From Adiantum capillus-veneris (lineage: Eukaryota > Streptophyta > Polypodiopsida > Polypodiales > Pteridaceae), in contig CM043967.1 in NCBI GenBank assembly GCA_014529385.2, positions 79,195,278 to 79,259,277 on the forward strand: a stretch of 64,000 nucleotides of DNA. The letters run 5' to 3'. The position numbers were made by a program, and so were the translations under genes. The notes beneath the pieces are model-generated. The model was not told the origin of the DNA, searched no databases, and saw only the letters and a program-made list of their open reading frames with translations. How positions within the stretch are numbered: position 1 is the stretch's first letter; the number at the start of each line of letters is the position of its first letter. Positions 21,240 through 32,547 of this stretch are shown piece by piece.

Positions 21240-22000
21240 CTTTTTTAGCACCATCAAGGAATCAATTGGCCCTTTAAAGCCTTATCTAGCATACATTAAC
21301 CATAAAACTAGCTTGCTAGCAAGCTCTAAACACTAATCATTCATCAGGTAAGCTTAAAATAAGCTCAACATGCATGCTTATGGTATCTTTCTTAGGATGG
21401 GAGCGGAGCTGCATGACATCCACCCCCTTTGTACATGCACAGCCTCCGGTTTGTGCCAATTGTACTTTATTTTGCATCTGCTATAGGTACCTTAAGCTCT
21501 TTGCCATCATCAGACTCACGTAACTGGTAAACATTTGAAAAATAAACTAATGCTTATACCCTATCATCAATGTTTTAGCTTAATCATTAGGTAGCTGACC
21601 ATGAAAAATCTATGAACCGTATATGCCATATCTCCAAAGCATGCAATTATGGAAAACCTATTTAATGAAGCCCGCTAGAGTGAAGTGCTCCAATTAATGA
21701 TGCATGCGGCTTGACCATTATGCTCACTTTAGGGAACCCCGTCAAGCTCAAGTATGCCTTACTCTGTCTGCACACGGAATGACCGTCAAGTCCTTTACTT
21801 CCCAATTTTGGTAGCAGAACCAACTCACAAGATGTGAAGATACTCCATCAATTGTCCAAAGAGTCAAGCGGAAGATAGCCATGTAAGCTTATTGATCGCA
21901 TAAACAAATCTCTTTTGACTTAGCATAGATCTAGGAAACAAAAACTTGTACCATGAAACCTGCTACAACAGATAACTGGTACTCTTCAAATCTGCAACTT
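21240..22000. other. No gene recognised
   Basis: Only short frames; AT-rich to neutral sequence with no repeat that I can define. Confidence 0.4.
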
Positions 22001-22009
22001 TGCACTTTA

Positions 22010-22740
22010 CTAGCCCCCAAGATCAAAAGGGAACCCAATCATTTTCTCCAGTGTGAGCATTCGTTTAAAAATTTTGCACCATCCTATAGGATCATAGGGA
22101 AAATACAAGAATCTACAATCCATAGAGCATAAACATAAATTAACCCACAAATCTTCATGAAAACCACCTAGATCATATGGCATATAAGTCAATTGCCCCA
22201 GACCATGCATATCCTTGTCATCTCCTGGGTCAAAAGCTAGCTCAATATCTCCTACTTCATAGGGTAACATCAGATCCCATATAGCATCAGGTAGCAGTAG
22301 ATACTGCCATATCCCCTGTGCAACTAGCTTATCCAATTGTCAATCATCAATCATAGGTAAAAGCATTGGTAGTGCACCTTCACTCGCACTAGTATTGGAA
22401 TCCCAATCATGCATATCTGAATACATCAAGTCTCTTAAAAAAATCTCTTCATTAGGCTCACAAGATGCATCAGAAAACAATTCTCCATCTTGTAGAGGCT
22501 CAAAATCAAGTAAAGCATCATCCAACAACTGCATAACTTCATCATCTGCTGTTGTCATGGATGCTTGAGAGTCAACCATCACTGTTTTCATTACCTGTTT
22601 CATCACCTACATCATCTCACTGATGTCATCACCTGCATCATCGCCTATGTCATTGTCTGCGTAATCGCCTGCATCACTACCTGTGTCATCGGCTGCATCA
22701 TCACTGATGTCATCACCTGTATCATCATTTGCATCATTGC
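22010..22740 (-). pseudogene. Acidic hypothetical protein remnant
   Basis: Minus-strand frames 22606-22340 and 22336-22010 abut, separated by a stop, and read as one acidic protein: DDEVMQLLDDALLDFEPLQD, then YSDMHDWDSNTSASEG, LPDAIWDLMLPYEVGD, LTYMPYDLGGF and a final FPFDLGG. Upstream the minisatellite at 22585-22740 translates to an Asp/Gly-rich run. The repeated P-Y/F-D-L-G-G elements hint at internal repeats. I do not recognise the family; an accessory ORF of a retroelement is possible. Confidence 0.3.
22585..22740. repeat. CATCA/CTG-type minisatellite
   Basis: Imperfect 12-15 bp units of the form (G/A)TCATC(A/G)CCTG(C/T)AT repeat about ten times. On the minus strand they encode a D-D-x-G-D-D run; on the plus strand they give a misleading hydrophobic I/V/A/C peptide. 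Confidence 0.75.
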
Positions 22741-22927
22741 TAGAAGATTCTAGAAGCTTGGAGGAGGTTTCAAAAGAATCTATAAGTTTTTGGGAAGCTC
22801 TAGAAAGTGGAAGAAGGATCTAGAAGGTTCTAGAAGAACTAGAAGGAACAAGAAGGTTCTAGAAGATTCTAACCTCCTCAAGAATAACCTAGAAAGTTCC
22901 AACCTCCTCAAGCACTAGTATAAACAG
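22741..22927 (+). promoter_or_regulatory. Heat-shock-element cluster with TATA box
   Basis: Contains perfect alternating GAA/TTC arrays: GAAGATTCTAGAAG at 22743, GAAGGTTCTAGAAG at 22823, and a four-module GAAGGTTCTAGAAGATTC at 22852-22869, besides several single modules. A TATA box (AGTATAAACA, 22918-22927) follows 49 bp after the last module, the classical spacing in plant heat-shock promoters. Binding by heat-shock factors is inferred from the consensus nGAAnnTTCnnGAAn. The downstream sequence looks like an LTR R-U5 more than a host gene. Confidence 0.6.
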
Positions 22928-23160
22928 GGGTCTTGGGCCACAAGCCCCTCACTCTTGCCAAGACCAGTTGTGAGGCTCCTATGAGGAAATCACTCTTCTA
23001 GTTCTTATGTTCAAGTCTTGTCCTTGCAATCAAACCTTGTCTTGTACTCAAGTCATGTAATCCAAGTCTTGTATCTAGATCTCTTACTAAAGTATTAAGT
23101 CTTGTAATCAATACTTAACGTATCATCAAGTCCAGGTTCTTGTACATTGTGAGCACCTCC
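22741..23160 (+). repeat. Possible solo LTR carrying the heat-shock-type promoter
   Basis: After the TATA box comes about 230 bp of pyrimidine-rich, non-coding DNA with repeated CAAGTCTTGT-like motifs (22990-23110), as in many copia-type U5 regions. No internal retroelement genes follow on the plus strand and no second LTR is present, so a solo LTR is the simplest reading. Both boundaries are uncertain. Confidence 0.35.
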
Positions 23161-23733
23161 TCTTGCTCTCTTCTAGCTCTATAGGCGCTCATAACAGCAA
23201 ACATTTGAACAAACTGGCTCATGCATATATGGTATCCTTAGCATCTGTATTTGAGAATCCTTCCAAATCTTTGTCCAATAAGCGCATAAGATCTAGGTCC
23301 ACTACTCCAGAAGGTTCCTCCATCCTGCACATCTCAGACTGCTATAAACTAAGATTTCCACATATAACATGCATACTAGACTACTCTTCAAGTATTTCAC
23401 CCTCATCCAGATATCTTTACACTTTTATAGCACAAAGTTCAGCATGCACATTGAAAGTTTCATCTACTACCATGTCTATATCATCGGCACAATGAAACCA
23501 ATCATTTTCAACATCAAGAGATTGCACTTCACTATGCACCCCCTCTGAATCAGCATCATCAAGTTCATGATCATTCTACCCTAGTGTGAGCTCTGTGTTA
23601 CGAATTATTGATAGAGAAGAGGTTTGCTCCCCTTCTAAATCATCAGCAAATTCAAGACTCATTCATGATCAGTTTGCCACATTAGTAGCTCTGGGTCACA
23701 GAAACTTATCAAAGAATGAGTTTGCACCCCCTC

Positions 23734-24171
23734 TCAATCATCATCATCACATTCAAGATCAGTTTTGCACTTTGGTAGCTCGGCGTCACAACAACTTGTC
23801 AATGAATAAATTTGTGCCTCCTCCAAATCAACATTTTGTAGGTCTTCAAATAGATACTCTTGCTTAGCCAAGTCCTCAAAATTTGGTACATCCAAATTTG
23901 GTAGATATGGTATACCCAAGTCCATGATCATGCTACTCTCAAGAGCAGCAACCTTGCTTTGAACTATAGCATTTTTATTATCATTCAACTGTATGGTAGA
24001 ATCTGTAACAGTATCATTAATCAACTCTGTGGTAGAATTTGTACCAGAAGAAATTTGCTCTAATTTTGAGTCAGTAGCAAAAGTATTAGTTGTAACTGAA
24101 TCTTCTTGCATGTCGCCTTGAATATGGTTGCACTCATTCACCTCCACAATTTCTTCTTGAGCTTTAGCCAC
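23734..24171 (-). pseudogene. Acidic hypothetical ORF, 145 codons
   Basis: Starts MAKAQEEIVEVNECNHIQGD, is rich in D, E, N, S and T and ends in a D-D-D-D run. The segment LGIPYLPNLDVPNFEDLAKQ is the least biased part. It shares strand and acidity with the ORFs at 22010-22740 and could be the same broken gene, split by the LTR-like DNA at 22741-23160. No family recognised. 23163-23495 on the other strand has no recognisable coding signal. Confidence 0.3.
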
Positions 24172-24583
24172 TTCATTGTCCCTTGATTTCTTTCTCCTCC
24201 TGTACTGTCATGTATAGGTTCTTTGCAAAATGCATCCTGTGTATCCAAAATGCATGTGTAGATTCTTTGCAAAATTCACCCTATGTTTCTTGAGGCTGTA
24301 AAGCCTCACCCTCAAAGACAAAATTCTACTTCATGCACAACATCTGCAAAACCCAACTTTCATACAGAGCTTTAACTATGTATTCATCATTAGCCTGTAA
24401 GAAGCTAGCATCTTGTACAATAAAAACATCAATTACAGCTTCTAACTTTGATCGTACTTGTCCTTGAATGTCTGTGTAGTTTGGTAGACTTGGACTCTAT
24501 TCTTGATAGCTTGTGTAATTCTCATAACTTAGCTGTACAATATCTCTAGATTCTCCATTTGTACATCCCACCTCGGCTTGGTA

Positions 24584-25731
24584 GTCTAACCTCACCATCA
24601 TATCTTGTTGCAGTATTAGCAAAAATTGGTCAAACCATGGGATGAAGCTGACTCGACTAGTGCATAGAGGCTACAAGAGGTTGTCAATCTCTCAGAAAAC
24701 AACTAACAACTCGCATCTAACTCAAGCTACACTCAAGTGACTGAAATCACCAAAAGACAATCGCTTATCGGCAAGAAAATCACATCCGTTTACAGCATCA
24801 AATGACATCCAAATGTAACAAATTTTTTAGGAAAAGTTTATAAGACCTAAGCACACATGCATATGGTTTCAAACCCCACTTTAGGTCAAGTTCCAAAATC
24901 GTGATTATTAACAACAATGGATTTTTGACCTAGTCGTTTGTCACGGGAATCGAATAATAGAGATCGATAGCAAAAGATAGAGAAAGAGATCTTTGTATTC
25001 ATGAATCTTTGTAGAGTTTTGATACAACAGAGGAGCAAAATATATGGGCGCACTCCGTTGTACGGAGCTCGAACCTCTCGACCACCCCCGAGCTTCAGTT
25101 CGCTTGCATGCAGCGTCTCACTCGCACTCGCACTCGCACTCGCAGAAGAAGAGATCGGTGAATGATCCCCAAACGCACCACCCGTCGTGCTTTTATCCTT
25201 CTTTTCCTCGAAAAGCCTGCACGATTTTCATACCAAGTATACCTGCGAGAATAATATAAAAACGTGATCGCTAAGCGATCCGTAAAGGTTAGATTTCTAT
25301 CATGACACTTTGCACAGATCCTGTTTCACACATTGATTTCTGCATCGCCTACAAAATAGCCAAAAGAACATACTCGTGCAACCAATTCAACATTATAATC
25401 AAAGTAAAAAAACATAATTATATACCTTCATAATCTCAATTGACAAACTCTACCATGAAGAAATAATCCACTTCTTGGTTGATAGCAGGGAGAACTATAT
25501 GATGTTGTATGTCTGTCTGTCCTTGTGTACACTACACTGCTGCTGCCTTCTGTTTGTTTTCATCATAACTTTTACAAACGAACTCAGAACAGAGCAATCC
25601 AGGTACTCAAAACGACGGGAATAGGTGTGGTCTACAAGGTAGCGCAAACAGAATTGCGAAAAACATCTCTGTTTGGCTATAAACGCAACTTTTAGGTCGC
25701 GACTCATAAAACCTCTATTTTTGGATCTCCA
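24584..25731 (-). repeat. LTR 1 of tandem gag-only elements (3' LTR side)
   Basis: Nearly identical to LTR 2; I can spot about four single-base differences. Compared with LTR 2 and LTR 3 it lacks the first ~14 bp (TGTGGGACGCAT...), so its outer edge was lost or mutated. In element orientation (minus strand) the LTR starts near TGGAGATCC and ends CCCACA. It contains a (CACTCG)n microsatellite at 25118-25142. Confidence 0.8.
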
Positions 25732-26041
25732 CTACTTTTGGATGTAGGCTTCATCATGGGTCTTCCCATTGGAGGTCTGACACCTTCATTAGCTACATAA
25801 TACACCGGTGCTAGCTCTGGTGTAGCATAAGTCACGGTTTCTTCCATTGGTGGTGGATGTGGACTATACCAATCTCCTTCTACCATTACTGTAGATGGAC
25901 TAGACTCTATATAGGGTGTAACAGGCACTAATGCTTGTGCATCTATGACTCCTTCAGAGTGCATGTACTTTATATGCACTGCATTATGTCCTAGATATGA
26001 AGATTATTGTCCCAACATAGGTTGAGGTCTTTCCATACCCA

Positions 26042-27276
26042 CTAGTGGTCTTTGAGCTTGGGCCATATTAGGCTAATATCTGTACGTGGCCTCATGATCA
26101 TGTACTGAACATTACCATCATACTTTGGTCTGAAGTAGCACTCATTGGTCTCATGGTTGGTCCATTTACCCTCGACTGCACACCATTTTTGTGGCCTAAT
26201 TGGTTGTCCTTGTGGAGGTATTCCTTGTCCTGGTCCTCTCATACGTGCTTTTTTCATATTGTTCATCATGTCGTTCATCCTTTCTAGCATATCTTCTATG
26301 GCTGAGAGTGGTGCCACCGAAGCCGTTCCCACTTGTGCTCGTTTTGTGGATGCTGTTTTTTCACTTTGGTTATCCTTAGGGACATCTTCTTCGTTGAAAA
26401 TTTCACAATTGTCTCCTAGGTCAATAGCATCAGACACACACGCTTCCAAGGTTGTATGCTTTTTACTATAGAGTATAGCATGAAGTTCTTTGTTTAGCAG
26501 TCTCTCCAGAAACAAAGATAAAAGTCATTTTTTGTAGGTATCTCCATCTCTGGGAATGTGGCAATGTATTGCTTCATTCGATTTGCACAATCCCTAACAG
26601 ACTCACCATGTTTCTATTTAAAGTTGTAGATTTGAGCTACCGTATTATGTTTGATCCCCGTTTTGGAACAAGTAGCTACAAATCCTTGAGCTAATGTGTT
26701 CAAGTCCATGATTGACCTTGGTGGAATGTTTTGGAACCATGTCAAAGTTTTTCCTTCTAATGTCATTCCAAACCCCTCCAATTGAGTATGGAAATCGAAT
26801 ATACGCTCTGCTCTTAGCACTTGCTTAAAGCTTGCTAAGTGGTCGTATGGATCCCCTGATCCACTGTATTTTTTGATCCATTTTTGAAAATCAGTTGGTC
26901 TGACGCGTCTAATTGGTTCAACTCCAGGTCTTCTGAGAGTTGGTCCTGTTCCGAGTCCTTTAAACCAGTCTATTGGAAATAGTGACTCATGTAGCCCTGG
27001 ACTGGACTTAATGTCACCCGGTTTTCTACGTGATGAGGTGGTTTCTGGTTTCTTCGCATTACTCTCATATAATCTCTCAGGGTGTTTATCCCTTGGAATT
27101 GTTTCTGGTCCTTGCCCTAGTATCCAATCCCGGAAGGAATACCCTTGGTATTTGGTTTGTTCTACCTCCTCAGGAGTCATCATAACAAAGTTGTTGTTAT
27201 AGCAATCCCTAAACAGATAGGTTGGTAGATGTGTTGATCCCTTATCTTTGATCTTGAAGATATAGATGATCGTCAT
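26042..27276 (-). pseudogene. gag of element 1
   Basis: The frame 27276-26614 encodes TDFQKWIKKYSGSGDPYDHL and ASFKQVLRAERIFDF, then WFQNIPPRSIMDLNTLAQGF: the Retrotrans_gag core (capsid). A TAG (CAG in element 2) ends it at 26614. After a further frame change that element 2 shares, 26515-26042 continues with LLNKELHAILYSKKHTTLE, a coil and the zinc-knuckle-like WCAVEGKWTNHETNECYF (C-x8-H-x4-C, one cysteine short of a normal knuckle). 25979-25704 adds a Pro-rich C-terminus that runs to the LTR. An N-terminal piece lies at 27681-27460. Confidence 0.75.
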
Positions 27277-28244
27277 GGCCGTTAATTGTCCTGGTTTGGT
27301 ATGAGAAGTCCACAGAAGATCTTTTATGTTTCTGTCTTCCCAACAATAGCTCCGATCCTAGGATTATCCGTACTAAGCTGTCTCAAAGGCTTCAAGTCTA
27401 CTTGATCGTATCCCTTGAATTCTCAAGTCGGTGGTCCTTCTTTTGCTGACATATCTGGATTATGTTACTTCTAACCCCCATTTGTCTATCACGTCAGGGT
27501 TTTCAACCTGTAAATACTGAGTTCTATTTTGATCCATGTACATTTTTACTTGTTTGTTTGCCCTAACCTCTTCTTCCAACTCAATACCATGGTTATCAAT
27601 GAGAATAGCATATTCCTCGTTAGGTTCCAAGTAAACCTGGGCTCCATGAAAATAAGTCCGATTTTCGAGTGAGTCGAGCAAGAAGACATTTCGGATGTTG
27701 AATCTGAAAAAGTGTCTGAGACTTCTTCAGGAATTGTGTGCAGAAAATTGCCTTGATTCACGCTTTCTTCGGTGGATACTCTACGGAGGTTTCTCCGAGT
27801 ATGCCGTTTCTTAGTACACGACCAGATCTAAGGTTCATATAGACTTACAAAGCCCTAGATAGAGTACTCACCTTTGGATTGACTTGTCGTCAATTTCCAC
27901 TTGATTCAATTGCAACTTTCTTCAAGCCACATATTCCTCGTCTGCAACCTGATTCCTGTACAAAATTGACCAAGTTAGCTATTCTTCTATAAAGATAGTA
28001 GGGTTTCTGCCATTCTCGTGATTTGTCTCTATGTATCACTTCAAATCGAGCTATGAGAGTCAAAAATTTGATTTTCGGATTCAACTTCAGCAAAAATCAA
28101 AGTTTTGATCTGCAACCTGAAAACTAAGTGTACATGTATCAATTTTGATCCGATTGAACCCAAAATTGCCCTGTGGCTTTATATTATGTTGATCTATCAC
28201 TGTATAAGTTCAAAAGTAAAAAATGATGTCTCTGGATAGCAGAA

Positions 28245-29129
28245 GTAAATAATCGTGATTATTCACTTTTCTCAAATGTTTGCACTTTTTTGATAGGTTT
28301 GGCAAGTATACAACTTGTTAGAGTCCCTGGACAAGTTTCAACAAGTTTGGACAAATTTTGATCAAGTTTATCAACTGTTTGGTGTCCCCAGACTCTGATT
28401 TCAAGAATTTGGCTTAAGTCTCACTTTTGGAATCCAAATTTCACCAAAACTGATTTGCGAGGTCTACTTGATGTGCTTGACCTTGTGGTGCACTCAAATT
28501 TGCAAAATCGTCAAGTTTTGAAGCAGATGTAAATAATTGCGATTATTTACTCCAACTAGATTTTTACAAGTTTTTGCCCCAACTTTGACACAGATCTGTT
28601 AAGCACCTTAAGTTAAGGTCACTAGCCAAGTTTCATCAAGTTTGGACAATTTTTGGTCAAATGATCATGAATTATCTGTCCGCAGACTAACTTTGCAATT
28701 TTAGTCACAAATTTCAATCCAGTGGTCTAAATTTTACCTAATTTGGTTTGTGGGCATATTACAACATGGTGAAGCAAGTGGTATGCAGGCTTGGTCAAAA
28801 AAGTTAAAAAATAGGACAGATGTAAATAATTACAATTATTTACTTCTGATAAATTTTTACAATTTTTTGGTCAACTAAGCATATACACATGTTTATCACA
28901 TCAACATAATCCTATGAATCAAATTTCAACAAGTTTGGATAAATTTTCTCCCAATTTATACTTAAGATTCAAAAAGTCAGTACAAACTTTAGTTTTTACC
29001 CAGTTTTTTGCGAGTTTAGTGATCCAAATCTGTTGGGCCTTTACAAAAGTTGTTTGTACACATGCAATGAGTCAATGGTATGAACCTTGGCCAATTTAGA
29101 CCAGAAAGTTAATAATCACGATTATTAAC
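28245..29129 (-). repeat. Leader repeats of element 1: ~290-bp units with palindromes
   Basis: Four 22-bp palindromes of the form GTAAATAAT-NNNN-ATTATTTAC lie at 28245, 28529, 28822 and 29108 (spacing 284, 293, 286). The intervening DNA is recognisably repeated (CAAGTTTGGACAAATTTTG-like blocks, a partial palindrome again at 29251). The units are diverged but phase-regular. They sit in the untranslated leader between PBS and gag. Function unknown; dimerisation or packaging signals, or small-RNA targets, are possibilities. Confidence 0.75.
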
Positions 29130-29793
29130 TTTAGGCTTGAAATGAGCATTTTTTTGCAATTTTCTCAAGGACAGTCTTCATATGAGCTATTTTAAGCCTA
29201 TGAATCAAGTCAAAACTTAATTTGGCCTAAAATGTCAAGAAAAAGTAAATAATCTGTGTTTTGGCCAACCCTTGAAATTTTTTACCTCGAAGTGTCTTTG
29301 AACTTACCAACTGGTTAAGACAACTCTTAGGCTTACTCTCCAGTCGGATTGAGTGGATTCGAGTCTTTTCGAGCTATTTTTAGCTGTAGACCTAAAATTC
29401 AGCAACTTCCAATAACAACTCACACTTGATTCTTTCAGAGAGAGCAATGTTTTGAAATCCACCTCGGATCCTACTTACCCTACTCCTAGATTCTCATGCA
29501 ATGGGGATGTGGAAAGTGTCCACAAACACTCGTTTTCTTGTGTTTTTTATGTTTTTCAGAGTCTTGATCTTACGACTTGTCTCACCTACCAATCTTAATC
29601 TAAATCTACAATCCTACAATCCTAAAGGTACTCAGCAAGTACGATTACTTCCAAGCTACCTCTACACAGCAAAGACGGCAACCTTAGGCTATGCGGTTTC
29701 TAAAAGAAAGTTTTGAACTCTAGGTGAACCTAGAGGAAGTTAAAGGACAACTACACAGAACACTCATGTTTTTCCTAGTTTAGGCCTCTTCAT

Positions 29794-29811
29794 TCCCCGG
29801 CAACGACGCCA
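29794..29811 (-). promoter_or_regulatory. Primer-binding site, tRNA-Asp type (element 1)
   Basis: The minus strand reads TGGCGTCGTTGCCGGGGA two bases inside LTR 2. This is the complement of the plant tRNA-Asp 3' end (TGGCGCCGTTGCCGGGGA) with one mismatch, and it is typical of Athila/Tat-type gypsy elements. Confidence 0.8.
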
Positions 29812-29813
29812 AA

Positions 29814-31002
29814 TGTGGGACGCATGTCTAACCTCACCATCATATCTTGTTGCAGTATTAGCAAAAATTGGTCAAACCATGGGATGAAGCTGACTCGACT
29901 AGTGCATAGAGGCTACAAGAGGTTGTCAATCTCTCAGAAAACAACTAACAACTCGCATCTAACTCAAGCTACACTCAAGTGACTGAAATCACCAAAAGAC
30001 AATCGCTTATCGGCAAGAAAATCACATCCGTTTACAGCATCAAATGACATCCAAATGTAACAAATTTTTTAGGAAAAGTTTATAAGACCTAAGCACACAT
30101 GCATATGGTTTCAAACCCCACTTTACGTCAAGTTCCAAAATCGTGATTATTAACAACAATGGATTTTTGACCTAGTCGTTTGTCACGGGAATCGAATAAT
30201 AGAGATCGATAGCAAAAGATAGAGAAAGAGATCTTTGTATTGATGAATCTTTGTAGAGTTTTGATACAACAGAGGAGCAAAATATATGGGCGCACTCCGT
30301 TGTACGGAGCTCGAACCTCTCGACCACCCCCGAGCTTCAGTTCGCTTGCATGCAGCGTCTCACTCGCACTCGCACTCGCACTCCACTCTCACTCTCACTC
30401 GCACTCGCACTCGCAGAAGAAGAGATCGGTGAATGATCCCCAAACGCACCACCCGTCGTGCTTTTATCCTTCTTTTCCTCGAAAAGCCTGCACGATTTTC
30501 ATACCAAGTATACCTGCGAGAATAATATAAAAACGTGATCGCTAAGCGATCCGTAAAGGTTAGATTTCTATCATGACACTTTGCACAGATCCTGTTTCAC
30601 ACATTGATTTCTGCATCGCCTACAAAATAGCCAAAAGAACATACTCGTGCAACCAATTCAACATTATAATCAAAGTAAAAAAACATAATTATATACCTTC
30701 ATAATCTCAATTGCCAAACTCTACCATGAAGAAATAATCCACTTCTTGGTTGATAGCAGGGAGAACTATATGATGTTGTATGTCTGTCTGTCCTTGTGTA
30801 CACTACACTGCTGCTGCCTTCTGTTTGTTTTCATCATAACTTTTACAAACGAACTCAGAACAGAGCAATCCAGGTACTCAAAACGACGGGAATAGGTGTG
30901 GTCTACAAGGTAGCGCAAACAGAATTGCGAAAAACATCTCTGTTTGGCTATAAACGCAACTTTTAGGTCGCGACTCATAAAACCTCTATTTTTGGATCTC
31001 CA
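29814..31002 (-). repeat. LTR 2, shared middle LTR
   Basis: Serves as the 5' LTR of element 1 and the 3' LTR of element 2 (minus-strand sense). It is longer than the other two because its (CACTCG)n microsatellite (30358-30415) has an extra CACTCT-type block. It ends GGATCTCCA at 31002; the eight bases CTACTTTT beyond it are also found beyond LTR 3, so the true edge may be at 31010. Confidence 0.8.
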
Positions 31003-31312
31003 CTACTTTTGGATGTAGGCTTCATCATGGGTCTTCCCATTGGAGGTCTGACACCTTCATTAGCTACATAATACACCGGTGCTAGCTCTGGTGTAGCATA
31101 AGTCACGGTTTCTTCCATTGGTGGTGGATGTGGACTATACCAATCTCCTTCTACCATTACTGTAGATGGACTAGACTCTATATAGGGTGTAACAGGCACT
31201 AATGCTTGTGCATCTATGACTCCTTCAGAGTGCATGTACTTTATATGCACTGCATTATGTCCTAGATATGAAGATTATTGTCCCAACATAGGTTGAGGTC
31301 TTTCCATACCCA

Positions 31313-32547
31313 CTAGTGGTCTTTGAGCTTGGGCCATATTAGGCTAATATCTGTACGTGGCCTCATGATCATGTACTGAACATTACCATCATACTTTGGT
31401 CTGAAGTAGCACTCATTGGTCTCATGGTTGGTCCATTTACCCTCGACTGCACACCATTTTTGTGGCCTAATTGGTTGTCCTTGTGGAGGTATTCCTTGTC
31501 CTGGTCCTCTCATACGTGCTTTTTTCATATTGTTCATCATGTCGTTCATCCTTTTTAGCATATCTTCTATGGCTGAGAGTGGTGCCACCGAAGCCGTTCC
31601 CACTTGTGCTCGTTTTGTGGATGTTGTTTTTTCACTTTGGTTATCCTTAGGGACATCTTCTTCGTTGAAAATTTCACAATTGTCTCCTAGGTCAATAGCA
31701 TCAGACACACACGCTTCCAGGGTTGTATGCTTTTTACTATAGAGTATAGCATGAAGTTCTTTGTTTAGCAGTCTCTCCAGAAACAAAGATAAAAGTCATT
31801 TTGTGTAGGTATCTCCATCTCTGGGAATGTGGCAATGTATTGCTTCATTTGATTTGCACAATCCCTAATAGACTCACCATGTTTCTGTTTAAAGTTGTAG
31901 ATTTGAGCTACCGTATTATGTTTGATCCCCGTTTTGGAACAAGTAGCTACAAATCCTTGAGCTAATGTGTTCAAGTCCATGATTGACCTTGGTGGAATGT
32001 TTTGGAACCATGTCAAAGTTTTTCCTTCTAATGTCATTCCAAACCCCTCCAATTGAGTATGGAAATCGAATATACGCTCTGCTCTTAGCACTTGCTTAAA
32101 GCTTGCTAAGTGGTCGTATGGATCCCCTGATCCACTGTATTTTTTGATCCATTTTTGAAAATCAGTTGGTCTGACGCGTCTAATTGGTTCAACTCCAGGT
32201 CTTCTGGGAGTTGGTCCTGTTCTGAGTCCTTTAAACCAGTCTGTTGGAAATAGTGACTCATGTAGCCCTGGACTGGACTTAATGTCACCCGGTTTTCTAC
32301 GTGATGAGGTGGTTTCTGGTTTCTTCGCATTACTCTCATATAATCTCTCAGGGTGTTTATCCCTTGGAATTGTTTCTGGTCCTTGCCCTAGTATCCAATC
32401 CCGGAAGGAATACCCTTGGTATTTGGTTTGTTCTACCTCCTCAGGAGTCATCATAACAAAGTTGTTGTTATAGCAATCCCTAAACAGATAGGTTGGTAGA
32501 TGTGCTGATCCCTTATCTTTGATCTTGAAGATATAGTTGATCGTCAT
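31313..32547 (-). pseudogene. gag of element 2
   Basis: 32547-31765 is open for 260 codons, longer than in element 1 because position FK-Q-KHGE has CAG and not TAG. It holds the capsid-like core (GSGDPYDHLASFKQVLRA, WFQNIPPRSIMDLN) and continues GESIRDCANQMKQYIATFPE. At about 31786 the frame must shift by -1 (or +2) to reach LLNKELHAILYSKKH, as in element 1. 31786-31313 then carries the linker and the partial zinc knuckle. The shared shift is inherited from the common parent copy. Confidence 0.75.

Larger units (their letters stand above)
25732..29813 (-). mobile_element. Gag-only LTR element 1, internal region
   Basis: About 4.08 kb between LTR 1 and LTR 2. In the minus-strand sense it has a tRNA-Asp-type PBS at 29794-29811, a ~2.5-kb leader containing palindrome-bearing repeats, a gag reading region (27681-26042) and then directly the 3' LTR. 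No protease, RT or integrase is present in any frame. This matches the class called TR-GAG (terminal-repeat retrotransposons with only a GAG domain), which must use enzymes from other elements. The gag signature (GSGDPYDHLASFK) and PBS resemble Athila/Tat-type Ty3/gypsy elements. Confidence 0.8.

Noticed and set aside
22565-22753. Plus-strand hydrophobic I/V/A/C-rich 62-codon ORF that could pass for a membrane protein
   Set aside because: It is the antisense of a CAT-type minisatellite whose other strand reads as an acidic protein.
25044-25259. ORF with S-H-S-H repeats in the LTRs (also 30240 and 35562)
   Set aside because: Translation of the CACTCG microsatellite; it lies antisense within an LTR and has no conserved start context.
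26145-26471. 108-codon plus-strand ORF opposite gag, also at 31416
   Set aside because: Shadow of the minus-strand gag; its conservation between copies follows simply from their 99% identity.
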